DNA from: a bacterium ADurb.Bin236
GTDB lineage: Bacteria > UBP15 > UBA6099
Assembly: GCA_002069885.1 (NCBI GenBank)
Contig: MWCD01000008.1
Coordinates: forward strand, 1-64,000
Reading direction: 5' to 3'
DNA length: 64,000 nucleotides
Each line of letters opens with the position of its first letter. Position 1 is the first letter of the stretch. The notes beneath the pieces are model-generated. The model searched no databases and was not told where the DNA came from. It worked only from the letters and a program-made list of their open reading frames with translations. Below, one piece after another: positions 1 to 9,135 of the stretch. The translations under genes were made by a program, and so were the position numbers.

Positions 1-456
1 CCATAACCCTGTTGCGGGTGATTGTGAATGTTGCTCACCCACAATCAAAAAACGCTTGAAGGTGGCGTCCAATTATTCATGAACCGTATATTCTATTCGC
101 TGTAAATATGCGCAATGCGGCGCGCGTTATCAGCTCAAATGCTTTGGTGTTGCGGGTGGGCGAAAAGAGGGTGCGGGCATCGCTGGGATGCGCGCTGCCA
201 GTCCCCTTTTTTCGCAATTGGCGGCTGGGGGAGCAACGGGCGACCCGCCGGGTCGCCTCTACGGTTAATACTTTTATCATCGGGCAAAGGCATGAGGGGC
301 GGGAATCGGGGTTTCCGCCCTGCACGGGAGCCGGGAATGGATTCCCGGCAAAGACAAAGCGACATGAATTGTAGCGCTCCAAAGCGCGCGAAATGCGGCG
401 CGCGTTTCATCCGCTTCGAGAAATATCTTTCAAATCTTAATGACGAGCCGGGTTGA
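1..456. repeat. Repeat-rich intergenic stretch with short palindromes
   Basis: No convincing gene is seen before the promoter at 457. The stretch holds several small inverted repeats. One at 239-257 has an 8-bp perfect stem (GGCGACCC/GGGTCGCC) with a 3-nt loop, and one at 331-348 has an 8-bp stem (CCGGGAAT/ATTCCCGG). Another near-palindrome is at 297-320. A 15-mer, AATGCGGCGCGCGTT, is present directly at 114-128 and 392-406. Overlapping ORFs on both strands here look like GC-driven shadows. The palindromes resemble the REP-like intergenic units common in environmental genomes; that family assignment is inference. Confidence 0.5.
31..44 (+). repeat. Direct repeat copy 1 (TTGCTCACCCACAA)
   Basis: The 14-mer TTGCTCACCCACAA here recurs in the same orientation at 4078-4091, just after tRNA-Arg. 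About 30 bases downstream of each copy is a similar, degenerate block (TATTCATGAACCGTATAT at 74 and TATTCAATGCTTCGTATAT at 4126). The pair may be the edges of an acquired segment or two copies of a decayed small element. Confidence 0.5.
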
Positions 457-485
457 TTGACAGGGGAAAGTGGCCGTGTTAGAAT
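457..485 (+). promoter_or_regulatory. Sigma-70-type promoter for the methyltransferase gene
   Basis: TTGACA at 457-462 and TAGAAT at 480-485 are separated by 17 bases. The -35 is perfect and the -10 has one mismatch. Transcription would start near 492, leaving about 50 bases before the ATG at 544. Confidence 0.7.
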
Positions 486-543
486 CTGCGGCAATAAAAA
501 TCCCTATGGTTAACTGACAAAAATCATATTGTGGAGCCAAAAA

Positions 544-1428
544 ATGAAGGGTAAAAAAGAGGAGAAAAAATCGACCGCGCTGCATTACGACGAACAGGCG
601 GCCGACTATCATTTGATGTACCAGAAGGAGTTTTTCGAGGATGTCAACGCGGTGTATCCGGCGAATTATTTCCGGCTTCAACTGCTGCTGAATTCGTTCA
701 CGCGGAAACGGATCAAGAGGGTGATAGAGGTGGGCGTGGGGGAAGGGACGCCGCTGGCGGCGATGCACAATGCGGGGGTGGAGGTCTGGGGGTTCGACTT
801 CGCGCCCAAGATGGTGGAAAAAAGCAGGGAGAAGATGAGGGGTCTGGGGCTTGACGAGAACCGGATTTCGCTGGGGGATATTCAGGACCCGATGTCATAC
901 GCAAAGTTGCTCGGCTGCGGCCCGTTTGACGGCCTGATAGCGATGGGCGTGCTTCCTCATGTGGAGAACGACGACATGGTGATTGAGAACATGACGTCGC
1001 TGGTGCGCCCGGGGGGCAGCGTGTTCATCGAATTCAGGAACAAGCTGTTCTCCCTTTTCACGCTTAACAGGCTCACGCGCGATTTCATAATGGACGACCT
1101 TCTGCATGATGTTGATGAAGAAATACGGCAGGTTGTATCCGCGGAGTTGGAGAAACGATGCCGGATGGACGCGCCGCCGGTTCAGAAAAACGCCATCCTC
1201 GCGAAGTTCCACAATCCGTTTGAAGTGGTAGAAATGTTCAAGAGGCACAACTACGAGGACATCCGGCTGTTGTGGTATCATTACCATCCGGCCATGCCGT
1301 GGCTGTCATCCAAGAATCCCGAGTTGTTCCGCAAAGAATCAATCAAGCTGGAGCATGAGCCTTCAGGGTGGCGAGGGCTTTTCCTGTGTTCCGCGTTCGT
1401 AATCGAAGCGGTCAGAAAGGAGCGCTGA
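544..1428 (+). CDS. Class I SAM-dependent methyltransferase
   Basis: A 294-residue class I methyltransferase. Motif I (VIEVGVGEG) lies at about residues 60-68, followed by the acidic ribose-contacting region (VWGFDFAPKMVEKSREKM) and the motif IV-like stretch GPFDGLIAMGVLPHVE. The substrate is not evident. A TTG at 529 would add five residues, but the ATG at 544 has GGAG eight bases upstream and is chosen. The gene is followed within 12 bases by a DUF4910-type aminopeptidase-like gene, suggesting one transcript from the promoter at 457-485. Such methyltransferase/aminopeptidase neighbours are known mainly from surface-sugar gene clusters, so a role in modifying a glycan or a small conjugate is an inference only. 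Confidence 0.8.
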   Translation: MKGKKEEKKSTALHYDEQAADYHLMYQKEFFEDVNAVYPANYFRLQLLLNSFTRKRIKRVIEVGVGEGTPLAAMHNAGVEVWGFDFAPKMVEKSREKMRGLGLDENRISLGDIQDPMSYAKLLGCGPFDGLIAMGVLPHVENDDMVIENMTSLVRPGGSVFIEFRNKLFSLFTLNRLTRDFIMDDLLHDVDEEIRQVVSAELEKRCRMDAPPVQKNAILAKFHNPFEVVEMFKRHNYEDIRLLWYHYHPAMPWLSSKNPELFRKESIKLEHEPSGWRGLFLCSAFVIEAVRKER

Positions 1429-1439
1429 AAAGCCTCCTG

Positions 1440-2795
1440 ATGGGAAACCCTTTGCTACCGAGAGAGAAAAGCCCGTTCCTGATCCAAGCGCTTGAAGAGG
1501 CCGACCGGGAAAAACCTGAAGATTACAAGAGGTATTTCGACCGGCTGTTCCCCCTGTTCAGAAGCATCACGGGCGACGGCGCGCGAAAAACGCACGACAT
1601 CCTTTCCGAGATAATGCCCCTTCAGAGAATCGAGACGCCTTCCGGCTCTCAGGTTTTCGACTGGACGGTTCCCAAGGAATGGGTCGTGCGGGAGGCTTAT
1701 GTCGTCACGCCCAAAGGCGAGCGGATTCTTGACATCCGGGACAGCAATCTGCACCTTGTCAACTATTCGCAACCGTTTCGCGGAAAGGTGTCGCGCGAAG
1801 AGCTGGACAAGCATTTGCACAGTCTGCCGGAGCTGCCGGCCGCGGTTCCGTACGTGATTAGCTATTACGCGCCGCGATGGGGTTTCTGTCTGACGCAGAA
1901 CATGCGGGACAGGTTGGAGGACGGCGAATACGAGGTCGTGATAGACACGGAACACATCGACGGCTCGATGACGATATCCGAGACGGTTCTCCCCGGCGAA
2001 GAAACAAAAGAGGTTTTAATCACGGCCTACACGTGCCACCCGTCGATGGCGAACCACGAGCTGTCGGGGCCGCTTGTGACCGCGTTTGTCCACAGGAGGC
2101 TGGCGTCGCTGCCGAAGCGCAGGCTCACGTACCGGTTCGTCTACGCGCCGGAAACCATCGGCAGCATAACGTACCTGAGCCTGAGGGGAGAGCATCTGCT
2201 GAAAAACCTCGCGGCGGGATATGTCTGCAACAGCCTCGGAATGCCTACCCACTTCACCTGCAAGAAGACGCGTAGGGAGAACTCTCTGTCTGACCGCGCG
2301 GCTCTTCACGCGCTGCCGTTCTTCGGAGACAAAGAGTTGCAGGTCAGAGAATTTTTTCCGAGCCACGGAAGCGACGAGCGGCAGTACAACTCTCCCGGTT
2401 TCAATCTGCCGGTGGGAGTGCTGGCGCGGACAATTTACGGGGAGTATCCCGAATACCACACGTCGCTCGACAACCCGGATTTCATATCATTTGAGGCTCT
2501 CGCGGAGTCGGCGGACGCCATTTTCGCGGTATGCTCAGTTCTCGACAAGAACGCCGTCTATGAGAGGACGATGCCTTATTGCGAGCCGTTCATGACTAAG
2601 TATGGTCTGTATCCGACGCTCAGCGGAAGGCGAAAGATTGAAGACTACAGCAAGGGGATGATGTGGCTGCTGAACTATGCGGACGGAGAGCACGACTTGC
2701 TGAGCATAGCAGAACGCTCCGGATTCGATTTCTGGATGCTAGACGATATAGCGCGCGTCTGCCTCGACGCGGGAATAATCAGACTAAAAAAATAG
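1440..2795 (+). CDS. DUF4910/DUF2172-type aminopeptidase-like zinc protein with C-terminal winged helix
   Basis: A 451-residue cytoplasmic protein matching the M28-like aminopeptidase family annotated as DUF4910/DUF2172. Candidate zinc ligands lie in HPSMANHELSG (His near residue 200, Glu near 207), in SHGSDERQY (about 310) and in YPEYHTSLDN (about 339). The last 65 or so residues look like the winged-helix domain usual for this family. The ATG at 1440 is chosen, but the Shine-Dalgarno-like AAAGGAG is about 18 bases upstream, so an earlier non-ATG start is possible; a GTG at 1368 would overlap the methyltransferase. The physiological substrate of the family is not firmly known. It is probably cotranscribed with the preceding methyltransferase. 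Confidence 0.75.
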   Translation: MGNPLLPREKSPFLIQALEEADREKPEDYKRYFDRLFPLFRSITGDGARKTHDILSEIMPLQRIETPSGSQVFDWTVPKEWVVREAYVVTPKGERILDIRDSNLHLVNYSQPFRGKVSREELDKHLHSLPELPAAVPYVISYYAPRWGFCLTQNMRDRLEDGEYEVVIDTEHIDGSMTISETVLPGEETKEVLITAYTCHPSMANHELSGPLVTAFVHRRLASLPKRRLTYRFVYAPETIGSITYLSLRGEHLLKNLAAGYVCNSLGMPTHFTCKKTRRENSLSDRAALHALPFFGDKELQVREFFPSHGSDERQYNSPGFNLPVGVLARTIYGEYPEYHTSLDNPDFISFEALAESADAIFAVCSVLDKNAVYERTMPYCEPFMTKYGLYPTLSGRRKIEDYSKGMMWLLNYADGEHDLLSIAERSGFDFWMLDDIARVCLDAGIIRLKK

Positions 2796-2937
2796 AAACG
2801 CCACGAAACCCGCCGCGCTCGCGGAACAAATATTCGTCATATTTTGTCATTACGCGATATTCGGCCGCGAAATAAGCGCCGGTCGCCGCTAGTCCGCATT
2901 TTTCGCTATGAGAACTATACATGTTATTAGATGATTC

Positions 2938-3131
2938 TACCCACTACCAAGTGTGCCATGCGCAAAGCTTTTTCCTTTGCGCATGATGCTTTTTACCAAA
3001 GTAGTTAGTGGGAACTTTTATTTAATTCTCCGTATATACGGTTTATTATTTGGAATTACCCATGAATTGTCGCTGTTTTCGCTCATGCGCAAAAGAAAGC
3101 ATTTTGCGCATGGCACACAAACGGGTGGGTA
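2938..3131. repeat. Pair of nested hairpins in inverted orientation (MITE-like or structured RNA)
   Basis: Two hairpins of the same design face each other. The left one has an outer stem CCCACTA/TAGTGGG (2939-2945/3006-3012) around an inner 11-bp perfect stem CATGCGCAAAG/CTTTGCGCATG with a 7-base loop. The right one has an outer stem TTACCCA/TGGGTAA (about 3056-3132) around an inner 11-bp stem CATGCGCAAAA/TTTTGCGCATG, also with a 7-base loop. The arms, read inverted, also share GTGTGCCATGCGCAAA. The last inner base pair is G-C on the left and A-T on the right, a compensatory change. The interior and flanks are AT-rich relative to neighbouring genes. No ORF is present. Confidence 0.65.
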
Positions 3132-3283
3132 AAATCAATTAAGAACTGGCATAAAATCGAAGGATAGTTTTCTGCGGGAAATCCGCGCCAAACTTCTGCT
3201 TTTCAGCGCGGCGCGATGCGGATATGATATTTGACGGCAGGCGGCGCGTTATGAGAATCCAACCGCCTTTCGGAGACCCTACG

Positions 3284-3820
3284 ATGGTGAAGTTTAAAAA
3301 AATCAGAGTTTACGATCACGACGCGGAAAAATCCGTGGACTACCTTATTGAAAGGGAGCTGGGTTACGACATTGTCGAGTTGCAGAACGTGACTTCGGTA
3401 AAAAAGATTAAGCGAACGGACGACGGCAAAGTGAGGAAAGACGTGGACGAATGGTGCGCGCACGCGCAGTTGCCTAAATCGCTGCAACACGTTATCCCTC
3501 CCAAGGCGCTGACGTGGATAGCATACGCAGAGTGGATCAGAGCGACCAAGACAATCAATTTTCGCATTGAGCCGATAGTTCTTAAAAATGCCGTTGAATG
3601 TTCCGGCAGGACAACCTACAGCGGAGACGAGCGGAACCGGCTCGTGCGCGACTTTGAAATAAGCATTAATGTGAAAATGCCGGTTCTTGGACAGGTCGCC
3701 GAAAACTTCATCATAGAAGTTCTCAAGAACAACGAGCGGCAGGACGACGAGCTGTGCCGAAAAATACTTAAACGGATGGAGAACGACGACCGCCGCTCGG
3801 TTTATGTCCAGAAAGATTGA
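3284..3820 (+). CDS. DUF2505-like (SRPBCC-fold) protein
   Basis: A 178-residue protein. The later part, with FEISINVKMPVLGQVAENFI and then a charged helix, resembles the DUF2505/SRPBCC (START-like) lipid-binding fold; this is a pattern match and only moderately certain. No signal peptide or membrane segment is seen, so it is probably cytoplasmic. In-frame ATGs at 3224 and 3251 lack good ribosome sites. The ATG at 3284 has CGGAG eight bases upstream and begins the conserved-looking part (MVKFKKIRVYDHD). It stands alone: the hairpin pair lies upstream and tRNA-Arg follows after about 140 bases. Confidence 0.65.
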   Translation: MVKFKKIRVYDHDAEKSVDYLIERELGYDIVELQNVTSVKKIKRTDDGKVRKDVDEWCAHAQLPKSLQHVIPPKALTWIAYAEWIRATKTINFRIEPIVLKNAVECSGRTTYSGDERNRLVRDFEISINVKMPVLGQVAENFIIEVLKNNERQDDELCRKILKRMENDDRRSVYVQKD

Positions 3821-3963
3821 CAGGGAAAGAGAGAGGGTTAAAAATAAATACTCTCGGTTGCGAGTCGCGGACCGGGCAGGAAAACTGTGGAAGCTTAGAA
3901 GCAGTTCGACGTTGTTGGAATTGCCTCGGATCCGCCGGAGCTATCGGCAAATCCGTGTTGAGA

Positions 3964-4037
<74 letters not shown>

Positions 4038-4077
4038 TAGATTTCATCCGATGCCTATTCTTAATTGGTTTTATACA

Positions 4078-4091
4078 TTGCTCACCCACAA
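4078..4091 (+). repeat. Direct repeat copy 2 (TTGCTCACCCACAA)
   Basis: Same 14-mer and orientation as 31-44. It lies 40 bases after the end of tRNA-Arg, not inside the tRNA, so it is not a classical tRNA attachment site. Confidence 0.5.
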
Positions 4092-4184
4092 CGGGGTAAT
4101 AGGCGATACCCGGCAAATGGGCAAATATTCAATGCTTCGTATATGCCTGTTGTTTTTGCGGGATGCGCTTGCAAAGCATAGTAG

Positions 4185-4328
4185 TTGAACCCAGATTGCG
4201 ACTTCTGACAAGGCGCTTGTGCGCCTTTAAGAAAAAAACCGGCGCTGTTCTTCGCTGCAGAACGCCCCCAAGCTGCGTCAGCTTGGGGGCGCCACCCGGG
4301 AAGGTTTTTTCAGAGGTCGCAGATTCAA
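4185..4328. repeat. Multibranched inverted-repeat element (144 nt)
   Basis: An outer imperfect stem joins TTGAA (4185-4189), TGCGACTTCTGA (4197-4208) and AAAAAAACC (4232-4240) to GGTTTTTT (4303-4310), TCAGAGGTCGCA (4310-4321) and TTCAA (4324-4328). Inside are three hairpins: AAGGCGC/GCGCCTT (4210-4227), GTTCT/AGAAC (4247-4263) and a perfect 12-bp stem GCCCCCAAGCTG/CAGCTTGGGGGC with a 3-base loop (4264-4290). No T-run follows the strongest hairpin on either strand, so a simple terminator is unlikely. It lies between tRNA-Arg and the 3' end of the efflux operon and could be a structured RNA or a small palindromic mobile element. Confidence 0.6.
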
Positions 4329-4388
4329 TTGGATGATCCGGTTTTGCGTCAAATTGCCGTCGCCGGTAAACGACCATCGGTCTAAATC

Positions 4389-7300
4389 TTAATTCGGCTT
4401 TAATATCTCCCTTTCCTTGATTATCGAGTATATAACCGGATAAATAAGCAATTCGAGCATTACGGCGGTGACGAGGCCGCCGACCATGGGGGCGGCGATT
4501 CGTTTCATGACTTCCGAGCCTGTGCCGCTGGAGAACATTATCGGGAGCAGCCCGATGAGCGTGGTGCAGACGGTCATAAGTTTGGGCCGCACGCGATTCA
4601 CAGCGCCTTCGATTATCGCTTCGCGCACGTCCTCTCGCGTGTTCATCGTTCCGGCGGCGACGCGGTTCTCAAAGGCGTGTTTAAGGTAGACCAGCATCAC
4701 AACGCCGGTTTCGGCGTCAAGCCCCGCCAGCGCGATGAAGCCGACCCAGACGGCGACGCTGGTGTTGTATCCCAAGATATACAGCAGCCAGAAACCGCCT
4801 ATGAGAGAGAACGGAATCGCCGCCATGACGATGAATGTCTCCCTGAATGTGCCGAAGTGGAAGTAGAGAAGCAGCATGATGACGACCAGCGTGACGGGAA
4901 TGACTATCTTGAGGAGCGCGGCGGCTTTCTGCATGTGCTCGAACTGGCCGCTCCAGACTATGCTGTAGCCGGGCGGCAACTCTATATTGTTCCCTATGGT
5001 TTCCTGCGCCTTTTTTATGTATGAACCCATGTCGGCGTTCCGGATGTCGACGTACACCCAAGCGGTGCGGCGCGCGTTCTCGCTTTTTATGCCTGACGGG
5101 CCTTTCTTTATGGAGATGTCCGCTAGCTCGCTGAGCGGAACGCGCGCCCCTGAGGGCGTTATCACAAGCGTCCGCTTGAGCGCGGGCAGGTTGTCCCTGA
5201 GTTCGCGTTTGTAGCGCACGTTCACGGGGTAGCGCTCAAGCCCTTCGACGGTGTATGTGACGTTCATGCCGCCGATGGTGTTGGCGATGACGTCCTGAAC
5301 GTCGCCGACTGTGAGGCCGTGGCGCGCGGCGGCCAGACGGTTGATTTTTAGGTCGAGGTAATTGTCGCCGATAGTTTTTTCGGGATACGCGCTAGCAGTG
5401 CCCGGCAGTAGGCGCAGTTCGTTCGATATGCTGTCGGCAAGTTCCGAAAGAGTTTCAAGGTCGGAGCCCATTATCTTCACGCCGATGGGGGTTTTGATGC
5501 CGGTGGAAAGCATGTCGATGCGGGTGCGGATGGGCATGGTCCAAGCGTTTGTGAGGCCGGGAAACTGGACGGCGCGGTCCAGTTCGTCCACGAGTTTTTC
5601 CATTGTCATGTCTTTGCGCCATTCCTTTTTGTCCTTGAGGGTGATGGTTGTTTCGAGCATCATGAGCGGCGCCGGGTCGGTGGGGGTTTCCGCGCGGCCG
5701 ATTTTGCCGAACACTGTTTCTACTTCCGGAAACTGTTTGATGATTTTATCCGTCTGCTGGAGAAGTTCCTTCGCTTTGCCGACGGAGACGCCGGGGTCGG
5801 TTGTGGGCATGTAGAGCAGGTCGCCCTCGTTGAGGGGCGGCATGAACTCGGAGCCGACTTTGCTTATGGGTATTATCGTGAGCGCCAGAGCAGCGAGAGC
5901 GATTATGAGCGTGGCCTTTCTGTATTTGAGGACGAAGTTGATCGCGGGCAGGTAGGCGGCTTTGCTGGCGCGGCTGACGGGGTTATTGTCCTCGCTACGG
6001 ACTTTGCCTCGGATGAAGTAGAACATGAGCACGGGGATGACTGTCACTGCGAGAACCGACGACGCGGCCATGGAAAATGTTTTCGTGTAGGCAAGGGGTT
6101 TGAAGAGGCGGCCGCTCTGCTCCTGCAACGCGAAAACGGGGAGAAATGAGACGGTGATGACAAGGAGAGAATAGAACAAGGCGGGGCCGAGTTCCTTTGA
6201 CGCTTCGAGGATTATGTCGAAGCGAGGTTTCGAGTCGCCGTATTTCTCCATTTTCTTGTGGGCGTTCTCGACCATGACGACCGAGGCGTCCACCATGACG
6301 CCGATGGCGATAGCTATGCCGCCTAAGCTCATGATGTTGGCATTTATCCCGAGCAGGCGCATGATGATTATGGATATGAGGACGGCTGCGGGCAGAGTGA
6401 AGACGGCCACGCCGACGCTAGAGAGGTGAAACAGGAATATCGCGCAGACTATGGCTACGACTATTATTTCCTCCGCAAGTTGTTTTTTGAGGGTCGAGAT
6501 TGCGCGTTTTATGAGGTTGGAGCGGTCGTAGACTGTTTTTATCTCGACGCCTTCGGGTAGCCCGGCTTTGAGGCTTTCGAGTTTTTGTTTAACCGCGTTG
6601 ATTACGGAGAGAGCGTTTTCCCCCTGCCGGATGAGGATGATGCCGCCGACGACTTCGCCTTCTCCGTCAAGTTCGGCGACGCCGCGCCGGATTTCCGGGC
6701 CGACATGAACGCGCGCCACGTTGCGGACAAGGACAGGAGTTCCGCTTGCGCCGCTTTGCGCGGGAGCGGCTGACATTAAGCCCATGCCGGCTTGCGGGGG
6801 CGTTCCGGCCGCGCCGCCGACGCCAAGCGGTATGTTTTCAATGTCTTCGATGGATTTTATATATCCGAGGCCGCGGACCATGAACTCGTTTTCGCCCATC
6901 TCGATAAGCCCGCCGCCGGTGTCGCTGTTGCTTCTTTTTATCGCGTCCATCACCGCCATGACGGTGACTCCGTGCGCGTCCATTTTTACCGGGTCAATCT
7001 CCACTTGGTACTGCTTGACGAAGCCGCCGAGGCTGGCCACCTCCGAAACGCCGGGGACCGATGTAAGCTCATACTTGAGGTACCAGTCTTGGATGGAGCG
7101 AAGTTGCGCCAGATCGTGTTTGCCGGAGCGGTCCACGAGGGCGTATTGATAAACCCAGCCCACGCCGGTGGCGTCCGGGCCGATCTTCGGCGTGACTCCG
7201 GCGGGCAGGCGGGATGAGACGGCGCTGAGTTGTTCAAGCACTCGGCTTCTTGCCCAGTAGAGATCCGTGCCGTCCTCGAAAATAATGTAAACGAAGGAGA

Positions 7301-7568
7301 CACCGAAGAAGGAGTAGCCTCGCACGTTCTTTGCGTGCGGAACTGCCATCATGGCTGTCGTCAGGGGATACGTAACCTGCTCCTCCATGATATCGGGCGA
7401 CTGCTCGGCGAACTCGGTCTGTATGATAACCTGCACGTCGCTGAGGTCCGGAATCGCATCCACGGCGATGTTCCTTGCGGAGTATATGCCCGCGAGGAAA
7501 ATAAAGACTATGCCGACAAGCACAAGCATCCGATTTTTAAGCGAATATTCGATAAGATTTGAAATCAT
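4389..7568 (-). CDS. cusA: CusA-family heavy-metal RND efflux pump
   Basis: A 1059-residue inner-membrane RND transporter of the heavy-metal efflux family, near the usual length. The N-terminal helix is followed by DAIPDLSDVQVIIQTEF and by TGVGWVYQYAL, typical of CusA/CzcA. In the fourth transmembrane region GGIAIAIGVMVDASVVMVEN has Ala where divalent-metal CzcA pumps carry the first Asp, as in Cu(I)/Ag(I)-type CusA. TRIDMLSTGIKTPIG is also CusA-like. It would expel Cu+ or Ag+ through the adaptor and outer-membrane channels encoded just upstream. The ATG at 7568 follows a strong AAGGAGG site, 25 bases after the adaptor gene. Metal choice is inferred from family motifs. Confidence 0.93.
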   Translation of the reverse strand: MISNLIEYSLKNRMLVLVGIVFIFLAGIYSARNIAVDAIPDLSDVQVIIQTEFAEQSPDIMEEQVTYPLTTAMMAVPHAKNVRGYSFFGVSFVYIIFEDGTDLYWARSRVLEQLSAVSSRLPAGVTPKIGPDATGVGWVYQYALVDRSGKHDLAQLRSIQDWYLKYELTSVPGVSEVASLGGFVKQYQVEIDPVKMDAHGVTVMAVMDAIKRSNSDTGGGLIEMGENEFMVRGLGYIKSIEDIENIPLGVGGAAGTPPQAGMGLMSAAPAQSGASGTPVLVRNVARVHVGPEIRRGVAELDGEGEVVGGIILIRQGENALSVINAVKQKLESLKAGLPEGVEIKTVYDRSNLIKRAISTLKKQLAEEIIVVAIVCAIFLFHLSSVGVAVFTLPAAVLISIIIMRLLGINANIMSLGGIAIAIGVMVDASVVMVENAHKKMEKYGDSKPRFDIILEASKELGPALFYSLLVITVSFLPVFALQEQSGRLFKPLAYTKTFSMAASSVLAVTVIPVLMFYFIRGKVRSEDNNPVSRASKAAYLPAINFVLKYRKATLIIALAALALTIIPISKVGSEFMPPLNEGDLLYMPTTDPGVSVGKAKELLQQTDKIIKQFPEVETVFGKIGRAETPTDPAPLMMLETTITLKDKKEWRKDMTMEKLVDELDRAVQFPGLTNAWTMPIRTRIDMLSTGIKTPIGVKIMGSDLETLSELADSISNELRLLPGTASAYPEKTIGDNYLDLKINRLAAARHGLTVGDVQDVIANTIGGMNVTYTVEGLERYPVNVRYKRELRDNLPALKRTLVITPSGARVPLSELADISIKKGPSGIKSENARRTAWVYVDIRNADMGSYIKKAQETIGNNIELPPGYSIVWSGQFEHMQKAAALLKIVIPVTLVVIMLLLYFHFGTFRETFIVMAAIPFSLIGGFWLLYILGYNTSVAVWVGFIALAGLDAETGVVMLVYLKHAFENRVAAGTMNTREDVREAIIEGAVNRVRPKLMTVCTTLIGLLPIMFSSGTGSEVMKRIAAPMVGGLVTAVMLELLIYPVIYSIIKEREILKPN

Positions 7569-7593
7569 TCTCGTCCGCCTCCTTCAGCCGGGA

Positions 7594-9135
7594 TCAGTGA
7601 AAGTGTCCCCCGTGGATTTCGTCTAACAGTTTTCGCGTCTCCACTAGGTCCATGCCGCACTTCGGGCAATCGCCGGCGCTGTCTGAGTAGTAATCATCTT
7701 CTTCCATCGGGCAGACGTATTTGCCCTTCGCGGGGTCCGGCCACATGGAGGAGGTCTCTTGGGCCGGAGCGGCGGATTTCGCGGGGACCGTATATTTCGC
7801 GCCTTTGGAGCCTTTCAGGTTCTTTCCGGCGTCTATGGACGGTTCCGCCAGCTTATTCTTTCCTTTAGGCGCAGCGCCGTGGTCGTGCCCGCTCGCCGCG
7901 GCCGCCCCGAACTTCGCCACAGCCTCCCTCAAACGGCTCTCTGAATCGAGCAGAAATTGCCCGGAAACAACTATCTTCTCTCCGGGTTCGAGGCCTGAAA
8001 TCACCTGTATTCTTCCCTTGTCGTCCTCCGCGCCTGTCGCAAGCTCGCGCGGCTCGAACTTGCCTTCTCCCATCGCAACGAAGGCTATCTTCCTCTCGCC
8101 GGAATCTATTACGGCCTCCAGCGGAACCACTACCGCGTCGTCCGACACCATCGATTCGATCTTAACGGTCGCGAACATTCCCGGCTTCAGTTCGTTTTCA
8201 GGATTCTGGAGCGCAACCCTTGCCGTGAGCGTCCTCGTTGTTTCGTCTAGGAACGGATAAACATAATCCACGACGCCCGGAAAAGTTTTCCCCGGCAGAT
8301 AGTCCAGCGAGACTTCCGCGCTCATTCCGTTTTTTACAAAAGGAGCTTCGTCCTCGTAGATGGAGGCGTTCACCCATACTGTGGAAATGTCGGCGATTTT
8401 GAAAAGGGTCGCGCCCATCATTACGGATTGGCCCGCGACGGCTTGCAGTTCCGTGATGAACCCAGAGCGCGGAGCCGTTATTGTTATTGTTCTGCTGACG
8501 GTCCCGGAGCTTTTAAGCTTTGATATTTCTCCCGTCGGAACATCCCAGAACTCAAGACGCTTTCTAGCCGCGTTGCGGATTGTCTCCGAACCGCTGTTCA
8601 GGCTGAGCAGGAATTCCCTCTGCGCGGAAACCAGTTCTGGGGAATAGATTTCGTACAGCGGCTCTCCTTTCTTCACGAACGCGCCGGTTTTCTGATGGTA
8701 AACTTTTTCTATCCAGCCGCCGACTTTGCCGGAGACAATGGAGAACTTTTGTTCGTCGTATTCAATCTTGCCCGTGGCGCGGATGACGCGGGATATCGGC
8801 GCCCGCTCGACAACCGCGACGCGCACTCCCATATTCTGAACCACAGCCGGGTCAATGGTTATGCCGCTTGAGGTCATTCCGTCGGAATCGCCCGCGCCGT
8901 CTCTTATCGGCGTCAGCCTCATGCCGCATATAGGGCAGTTGCCGGGATGGTCTTGGATAATCTGGGGGTGCATGCCGCAAGTGTAAAGAATTTTACTTCC
9001 TTTTTCGTCGGCGTGGTCGGAATGGCCCGGCGCGCCGCCGCTGGCAAACGGCAGCTTGCTTCGGAACGCCAACGCCCCCGTTAGGACTACAATCCCCGCA
9101 ACCGCTATTGCCGCTATCGTCTTTGTATTCTTCAT
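7594..9135 (-). CDS. cusB: CusB-type periplasmic adaptor with heavy-metal-binding motifs at both ends
   Basis: A 513-residue membrane-fusion adaptor (HlyD/RND type) linking the CusA pump to an outer-membrane channel. A signal or anchor helix lies at residues 7-24. An HMBD motif follows at about residue 50 (YTCGMHPQI with NCPICGM). The barrel-sandwich, beta-barrel and membrane-proximal domains follow. Unusually, the C-terminus carries a second HMBD-like motif (YVCPMEEDDYYSDSAGDC with PKCGMDLVE) after a low-complexity linker, and ends in GGHFH. Start and preceding stop overlap as ATGA (9132-9135), and GGTGGAG lies upstream, so coupling to the OMF gene is likely. The duplicated metal motif suggests a strong capture role for Cu/Ag; this is inference. 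Confidence 0.92.
   Translation of the reverse strand: MKNTKTIAAIAVAGIVVLTGALAFRSKLPFASGGAPGHSDHADEKGSKILYTCGMHPQIIQDHPGNCPICGMRLTPIRDGAGDSDGMTSSGITIDPAVVQNMGVRVAVVERAPISRVIRATGKIEYDEQKFSIVSGKVGGWIEKVYHQKTGAFVKKGEPLYEIYSPELVSAQREFLLSLNSGSETIRNAARKRLEFWDVPTGEISKLKSSGTVSRTITITAPRSGFITELQAVAGQSVMMGATLFKIADISTVWVNASIYEDEAPFVKNGMSAEVSLDYLPGKTFPGVVDYVYPFLDETTRTLTARVALQNPENELKPGMFATVKIESMVSDDAVVVPLEAVIDSGERKIAFVAMGEGKFEPRELATGAEDDKGRIQVISGLEPGEKIVVSGQFLLDSESRLREAVAKFGAAAASGHDHGAAPKGKNKLAEPSIDAGKNLKGSKGAKYTVPAKSAAPAQETSSMWPDPAKGKYVCPMEEDDYYSDSAGDCPKCGMDLVETRKLLDEIHGGHFH

Noticed and set aside
239-406. CRISPR array in the repeat-rich left end
   Set aside because: The repeats are short, palindromic and irregularly spaced; no array of equal repeats and spacers and no cas gene is found anywhere in the window.
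4264-4290. Intrinsic terminator for the cus operon
   Set aside because: The 12-bp hairpin is strong, but neither strand has a T-run directly after it; it is better seen as the apex of the larger fold at 4185-4328.
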